From positions 865,895 through 929,894 of the forward strand of contig LNGK01000004.1 of the NCBI GenBank assembly GCA_001510575.1: a stretch of 64,000 nucleotides of DNA. Direction: 5' to 3'. How positions within the stretch are numbered: the first letter of the stretch is position 1; every line of letters starts with the position of its first letter. The notes below the pieces were generated by a model. That model was not told the DNA's origin, searched no databases, and saw only the letters and a program-made list of their open reading frames with translations. Made by a program: the position numbers and the translations under genes. Origin of the DNA: Knoxdaviesia capensis (lineage: Eukaryota > Ascomycota > Sordariomycetes > Microascales > Gondwanamycetaceae). Positions 58,675 through 64,000 of the stretch are shown here, piece by piece.

Positions 58675-59012
58675 TATTAGAATAATTTATATTATATTAT
58701 CCTTTATATAGCCGGAAGTTTATAATAAAGAATAAGGCTGCGATAAATAGCCTAGGGAATAATAATAGATATAATATAGATTTACGAAGAGCCTAGTATA
58801 GGAAGGGAAGCCTTAGAAGGCATTAGGGATCTAGACGGGAGGAAGCCTAGATCCTATAGGGGATAAGAAGGAAGCTTTCCCCCTATTTATTCTAGTATAG
58901 TATTTTATAGCTATTAACTACTTATCTTATTTTTTACCCCCTACCTTTATAAATAGTATTAATTATAAAGTTACGTTTTTAATTCTAACTATATATTTCT
59001 TATATTCTAATA
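58675..59012 (+). repeat. Putative 5' LTR of the Copia element
   Basis: The proposed LTR starts TATTAGAATA and ends TATTCTAATA, which form a terminal inverted repeat. With RIP transitions considered, these fit the usual TG...CA ends. It is followed by GGTTATAAACCCGGC, which could be a mutated initiator-tRNA primer-binding site. The LTR start could instead be at 58668 (TGTTGAATA). The partner LTR is not in the window, so the call rests on structure only. Confidence 0.45.
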
Positions 59013-59339
59013 GGTTATAAACCCGGCGCTCGTAGCTTTATACCTTATTATTTTCGTTTCGACCTACCCCCCCCCCCTTAACCTACCTATTAATCCTACG
59101 GGAACCGAGAAAACTTCCGTAGTCCCTCCCCCCCTATTTTCGGATCCTAGAAGCCGTTTAACTCCTATAGCACTCCGATTTTTTACGTTCTAATAGAACG
59201 AGTTTTAGTAACTAATTCTACCCCCCCCTCCTACCGAGTTAGCCTTACTATTTACGATATTATATAACGAATAATATCCCTAACTAAGTCCTTAACTTCG
59301 AGGTAGAAGAGAGCCGAGCTTCTAGCTAATAACTACGAG

Positions 59340-62300
59340 GCTATCCTAGAACCTAAAGAAGAAACTCCTATATATATACCCGATACCCGTAACGTCTACT
59401 ATCCTCTTATCCCCTAGGTATAGTTTATAGAAGTAATAACTAAGACGGTTACTAAGAACTTAAAGGAAATTAAGAAGGATAACGATAGGAAATAGAACTA
59501 AATCATAGATTTAAAGCGGTAATAGGTATTAATTAAGAAGATCTTAGATATATAAGATAAGGTTTTATAGATAACCTAGGAGAATAAACGATAACGTAGA
59601 TCTTCTTTCTAATAGTAGGAATACTAGTTAGAAGATAAAGATAATAATAACTTAGATAAAGATAGGAACTATAGATATTTAGCTATAAAGGTTAAGATAA
59701 AGGAGCTTAAGAACTACGTTATCCTTATCGATAAGACCCTAAAGCTAGCTAGTATTTCGGAATAGCTATAGTAGTTTAAAGAGTTTAAGATTACCTTAAA
59801 CGCGTTAGGTATTACCGTTAAATAACTCTAAGACCTCTAACCCCTAGTAAGCGCGTATATAGTACGTATAATAAAAGAAACGATCGCTCCTAAGATTTCC
59901 TCTATATTTAAAGATAAAGTAAATACTTATACCTTATTTAAATCGCTAAAGTAGAATTTCTAGGTAACTAGGGAATCGCGGATTAAAAATATTATAGTAG
60001 TTTTTAATTTCTAAATTAAACCGAGAAAAGGAGTATACTAAATCCTAAATCGATTCGTCTCTATAGTATATAAAGTAAGACTAGAAGGGCTCGTAATCCT
60101 AATTATCTTAACCGTAACGGGCGCCTACTATTATATTACTACCTACTACCCTAAGCTTAATAGAGACTTCTACGCTATCTTAAAGAGTTTTAATAAGGAT
60201 ATTAACGATAAAGCCGCCTTTATTACGGCTATATCTAAATATATAGCTAAGAATATAAACCGCGCTACGCGCTAGTAGTAATCTAGATATCCTCCTAACT
60301 AGAAAAAAGATAATAATATAAAGAAACCTAATTACTATACCCCCCCCTCCCTTAAGCCTACCGCTAATAATATCCCTATCTAGAAGAAGAGTAATATTTA
60401 ATACTATTAGTATAGCTTAAAAAGTTATATTATAAGTAAGTATTAAGCGAAAGCGAATAATAAAGAGAAGACTTATAAGCTAGGAGCCGCGAATATTATA
60501 ACTTCTACTAAGAAGCCTATTAAGGGTAAAGGTAATAAGCCTCTAAAGGACGCTAAGCTAAAGGAGTTAACTACCCTTTACGGTACTACCTATACCGCTA
60601 TAAACTAACGACCCTTTAAGCCTTACTCTATATACTATATCTATATAAATTAGATTTATAATATAGGTTCGGATTCCTATATTTTAAATAACTTATCTTA
60701 GTTTAAACGAGGATCCCTAAAGACTTTTACTAATTTAATTAAGTTAGGGAGCGGATTATTAAGAGTTTAATATATTAAAACTATTTAACTCTAGATAAAG
60801 GACGGATCTAACCTTAGGATTACTAACGTCTAGTATTATCCTACCTTTCCTATTAACGTTATCTCTAGAATTATTTAATATAAGAAGGGGTACGTCTTAG
60901 TAATAGACTAGCTAATAATTAAGGATAAGGTTATTATTACTATCTTTCTAATAGAGAGAGGCTTTACGTTAGAAATAAAGGAAGGCCCTAAGGCCTATAT
61001 AACTATAGACGAGCTTCCTTACGAGGAAGGTTATACCTTATATACTAAAGTTAATAGTATTATATACGCTAACGTATCCCTACGTACGCTCTTAGAAAGC
61101 GAGGCTCTTATATACTAGCGCCTTTACTACCCTAGAAAGGTAGCTATATCTTAAATAGTTAAGGTAGTTACTAGTTCTCTAATTAAAAAAGTAACTAGAT
61201 TAATTAAGCCTTATAACGCCTATAAGTTTAAAAAGATAACGTCTTTTAAACTACTAGATTCTAAAGTACCCTCTAAAGTACCTAAGGAAATTATCTATAT
61301 AGATATAGGTACTATATAACTAGTATCTATAAGTAAGAATAGCTACTTCTTATTAATATATAATAAGGCGATAAGTTAACGATCGGTTTATATAATAGCC
61401 TAGAAGAGTAATATACTTATATATATTTAGAAGACTATTAAGAGATAGGCGCTAGAGCTAAGCCGGAAGCCTAAGAAGCTCTATAGCGATAACGGTACTA
61501 ACGTTAGTATTAAGAAGCTAGCTACTTATTATAATAAGTAGGGAATCGAGTATATAATATTACCTCTATACTACCTAACTAAGAACGGGCGTATCGAGCG
61601 TAATATCCGCGAGGTCTTATAGAAGACTAAAATAACCGTTATTACTAAGAGTATCCCGCTAGAGCTATAAGATAAGATTATAACTACGGTAGTTTATATA
61701 CTTAATTAGACGGTTATCTCTAAGAGCTTTAATACGCTAATCGGCGCCTTTTAGAAGGCTTACGGGATATATAAGAAGGTTAATATATTATACCTTCGAA
61801 TACTAAGTTCTAAATATATTATATATATAAACCCCCTCTAGCGATAGAAGATATTAAACGCTAAATTCGATAACTAAAATACTAAGCTAATACCTATAGG
61901 CGTAGAAGGTATCTTAGTTAGATACTAAGGCCGCTATCTTTATAGAGTATAGATTCTAGAATTTAGATAGGTATATATTACTAAAGATATCTAGTTTTAG
62001 GAACGTATCTATAAGCTTTTATATAGAAAGTACGTTCGATCTTACCTTCTAAGAACGCTACGCTAATCGAAAGCTAGCGCTATTACTAGTAGTAATATCC
62101 CTAAGAAAGGGATATCTAGCGTATTAGAGCTATCTAGTATACCGGAGCTATCTAGGGTATCGGAGCTAACGGCTATATTAGAACTAACTAATACGTAGAA
62201 CTTATTAGATAATAAGGAAGTTACGACCGCGAATCCTCTTATTACTAACGAGAGCCGCTTAAGACTAAATAAACTCGAAGACCTTAACGAATTAGCTAAT

Positions 62301-62910
62301 AACTAACTACTAGGAAGTACTTTTATAATAGTATCTAATTTAATTTACTTACGTAATACTAACGAAATATTAAAGCGTAACCCTTAGCGAGATTAGAAAG
62401 CTATAAGAACCTAGATAAAAGCTATTAAAACTAAATTTTAGAAGGTTATTAAGATAAAGACTTTTAAAGTAATATAGGGAAAGCCTCTAAAGAAACCGAT
62501 TACTACGAAGCTCGCCTTTCGATAGAAGACTAACGTAGAGGGTAACGAAACTAAAAAGAAAGTAAAATAGTACGCTCGAGGCTTTTAATAATAAGAAGGC
62601 GTTAATTTCTACGAAATATTCGTATCGACCGTAACCCTAGATACGTAGAGGATCCTATTAGCCCTCGTAGTTAAGATGAGAGCTACCTTATAGTAGATAG
62701 ACGTAGTCTCTACTTACTTATAAGGAGAGCTTAAGGAAACGATCTATATTATCCCTAAGCCTATAATACGTAAATACTTAGATAAATATCCCGAAGAGGC
62801 CCTAAAGGTTAGATAGAAGTTAGGAAGCGCTTAGTAGTATTTTATTCTACTAAAACTACTATATAAACTAAAGTAATTAGGAAGATAGTAGTAGATTCGC
62901 CTCTAAGAGG
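59340..62910 (+). pseudogene. Gag-Pol polyprotein relic with RIP stop codons
   Basis: The continuous frame described for the element, broken only by point-mutation stops, nearly all TAA or TAG, as expected from Gln and Trp codons hit by C-to-T or G-to-A changes. The knuckle codons at 60402, 60411, 60426 and 60441 all read Tyr, with spacing X2-X4-X4, exactly that of a CCHC knuckle. No ATG remains at the expected start near 59.3 kb. No product can be made. Confidence 0.85.
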
Positions 62911-64000
62911 TGTGGATCCCTAATAGGTCAGAGTGTATTATAATTACGTATAAACGTATACTAATACACGTGGATACTACCTAGCGGTGAGTATTTAGGT
63001 GTATATCTATATATATATAAATACCTTAAAGAGCTAGTAAAAGACCTATAAAAAGTAGATATCTACCGCGTTTTTATAGGAAATATCTTAAGATAGAAAA
63101 AATTTAAGCTTCCCTTTATATATATTTCTCTATACGTACCTTATAATTATAACTTATTTATTAGTCCTTTAGACTATATATCTAGGAATTATAAAAAATT
63201 AATTTTTTATAAGCGTAATACTTATACTATTAATCTCTTATTAACTTTCCTTTAAAGCCTAACCGTTATAATCGACTACCTTTCCTCTAGGTTTAAGTCT
63301 TAATCGATACGTAATTAACCGATATCTTAACTTTCCTTTCTTTTAATTTAGAATTTACTTCTACCGATAGCTTTACTACTTTCTACCGCGGTAAATTACG
63401 AATTACCCTTCTTTTATAAAAAACCCCTTCTATTTAACCTCCTTTTAGTAGCGAAAGCACGTTAAATAAATATCTTTTATTTTCCTTCTTTTAATTCTAT
63501 CCTTACTAAACTAATAGCTAATTAACTACTATTACTCTAGTAAAATACCGAATTACCCTACTTTTACTAACGTTTTATACGCCTCCCGCGTACCTTCCCT
63601 ATACCTCCTAAGCTATCGGATATTATTAATAGGTTCGAGTCTTATTACTAAATATTTAATAGCTAATCCCTCTATTTTTATTTATTTCTACGACTTTTCC
63701 TTTATTTTTATAATATTTCTATTTATTCTATAACTTTACTTATTTATTTCTACGACTTTTTCTAGTTATTTCTAAGACTCTTACTATTCCGATAACTAAC
63801 GTCTTAATATTTCTACTATTTTCGATTATTTTCTACTACCTCTATTTACGGATTTCCTTTATTACCTATTCTCTTATTTTATTTAATTCTAATTACTAAT
63901 CCGCCTCTTATTCTAAAACTAACCCGCTTTTATACCCCCTTTATATCCTATTTATATACTAATAGTCTCGTTTCTTATTTTACTAGCCCTATTTCTTTTT
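62911..64000. other. AT-rich tail of unresolved identity, with a less mutated island at its left end
   Basis: From 62911 to about 63003 CpA and TpG reappear in a cluster (for example TGTGGATCCC, AGGTCAGAGTG, ACACGTGG), with an inverted repeat GTGTATTA (62933-62940)/TAATACAC (62962-62969). A TATATATATAAATA stretch follows at about 63008-63021. Beyond about 63100 the plus strand is pyrimidine-rich and again nearly free of CpA/TpG, so it was duplicated and RIP-mutated. It may be the rest of the Copia element, the LTR of a nested element, or a different repeat. I cannot assign it. Confidence 0.4.

Larger units (their letters stand above)
58675..62910 (+). mobile_element. RIP-mutated Copia-type (Ty1/Copia) LTR retrotransposon
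   Basis: Base composition flips to AT-rich at about 58.67 kb, and CpA and TpG almost vanish while CpG and TpA remain, the classic RIP signature. Reading plus-strand codons whose first base is divisible by three gives one gag-pol frame from about 59.34 to 62.9 kb without visible frameshift. Gag-like sequence comes first, then a destroyed zinc knuckle (60402-60443) and a protease-like segment with SDSYILN (about 60.67 kb). Integrase follows, with YSDNG at 61482-61496 and the downstream LTKNGRIERN. Reverse transcriptase is last (about 62.3-62.9 kb), with ARGF, DVVSTYL and LLYKLK. The order protease, integrase, reverse transcriptase defines Copia rather than Gypsy. Dozens of TAA/TAG stops make it non-autonomous. 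RNase H and the 3' LTR were not found. Confidence 0.9.

Noticed and set aside
58675..62910. Gypsy-type retrotransposon
   Set aside because: The integrase segment precedes the reverse transcriptase segment, which is the Copia order.

Overview
The window is nuclear DNA from a filamentous ascomycete, most likely a Sordariomycete. Short introns (about 70 to 250 nt) carry CTAAC or CTGAC branch points and mostly GTAAGT-type donors. Coding exons are GC-rich, promoters are pyrimidine-rich, and the right end is a transposon destroyed by repeat-induced point mutation (RIP), a fungal genome defence. Every gene model below was assembled by hand from splice signals and checked for reading-frame continuity. 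No transcript or database evidence was available.

Layout, left to right: MOT1 (minus); a 3.9 kb divergent gap with two MluI cell-cycle boxes; SMC3 (plus); a PARN-like poly(A) ribonuclease (plus); mitochondrial ribosomal protein mL46 (minus); a RING+PHD protein related to Asr1/PHRF1 (minus); RPL43 (minus, nine exons for 92 residues); CCT8 (plus, divergent from RPL43); a saccharopine-dehydrogenase-like oxidoreductase (minus); a 10 kb gap without a recognisable gene; the SSN6/CYC8 TPR co-repressor (plus); RPL3 (plus); and a DHA1-type MFS transporter (minus). From about 58.67 kb the sequence becomes AT-rich. It holds a Copia-type LTR retrotransposon whose single gag-pol frame is free of visible frameshifts but riddled with stops. 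CpA and TpG are almost absent from it.

The genes are mostly housekeeping: transcription initiation control (MOT1, SSN6, perhaps the RING/PHD protein through RNA polymerase II), cohesin (SMC3), mRNA decay (PARN-like), translation (RPL3, RPL43, mL46) and protein folding (CCT8). There is no operon, secondary-metabolite cluster or CRISPR-like system, and I found no convincing tRNA or rRNA gene. The most unusual features are the microexons of RPL43 and MOT1, the exact Cys/His-to-Tyr conversion of the transposon zinc knuckle by RIP, a short CpA/TpG-retaining island at about 62.9 kb inside the saturated RIP region, and the very long gene-free interval upstream of SSN6.
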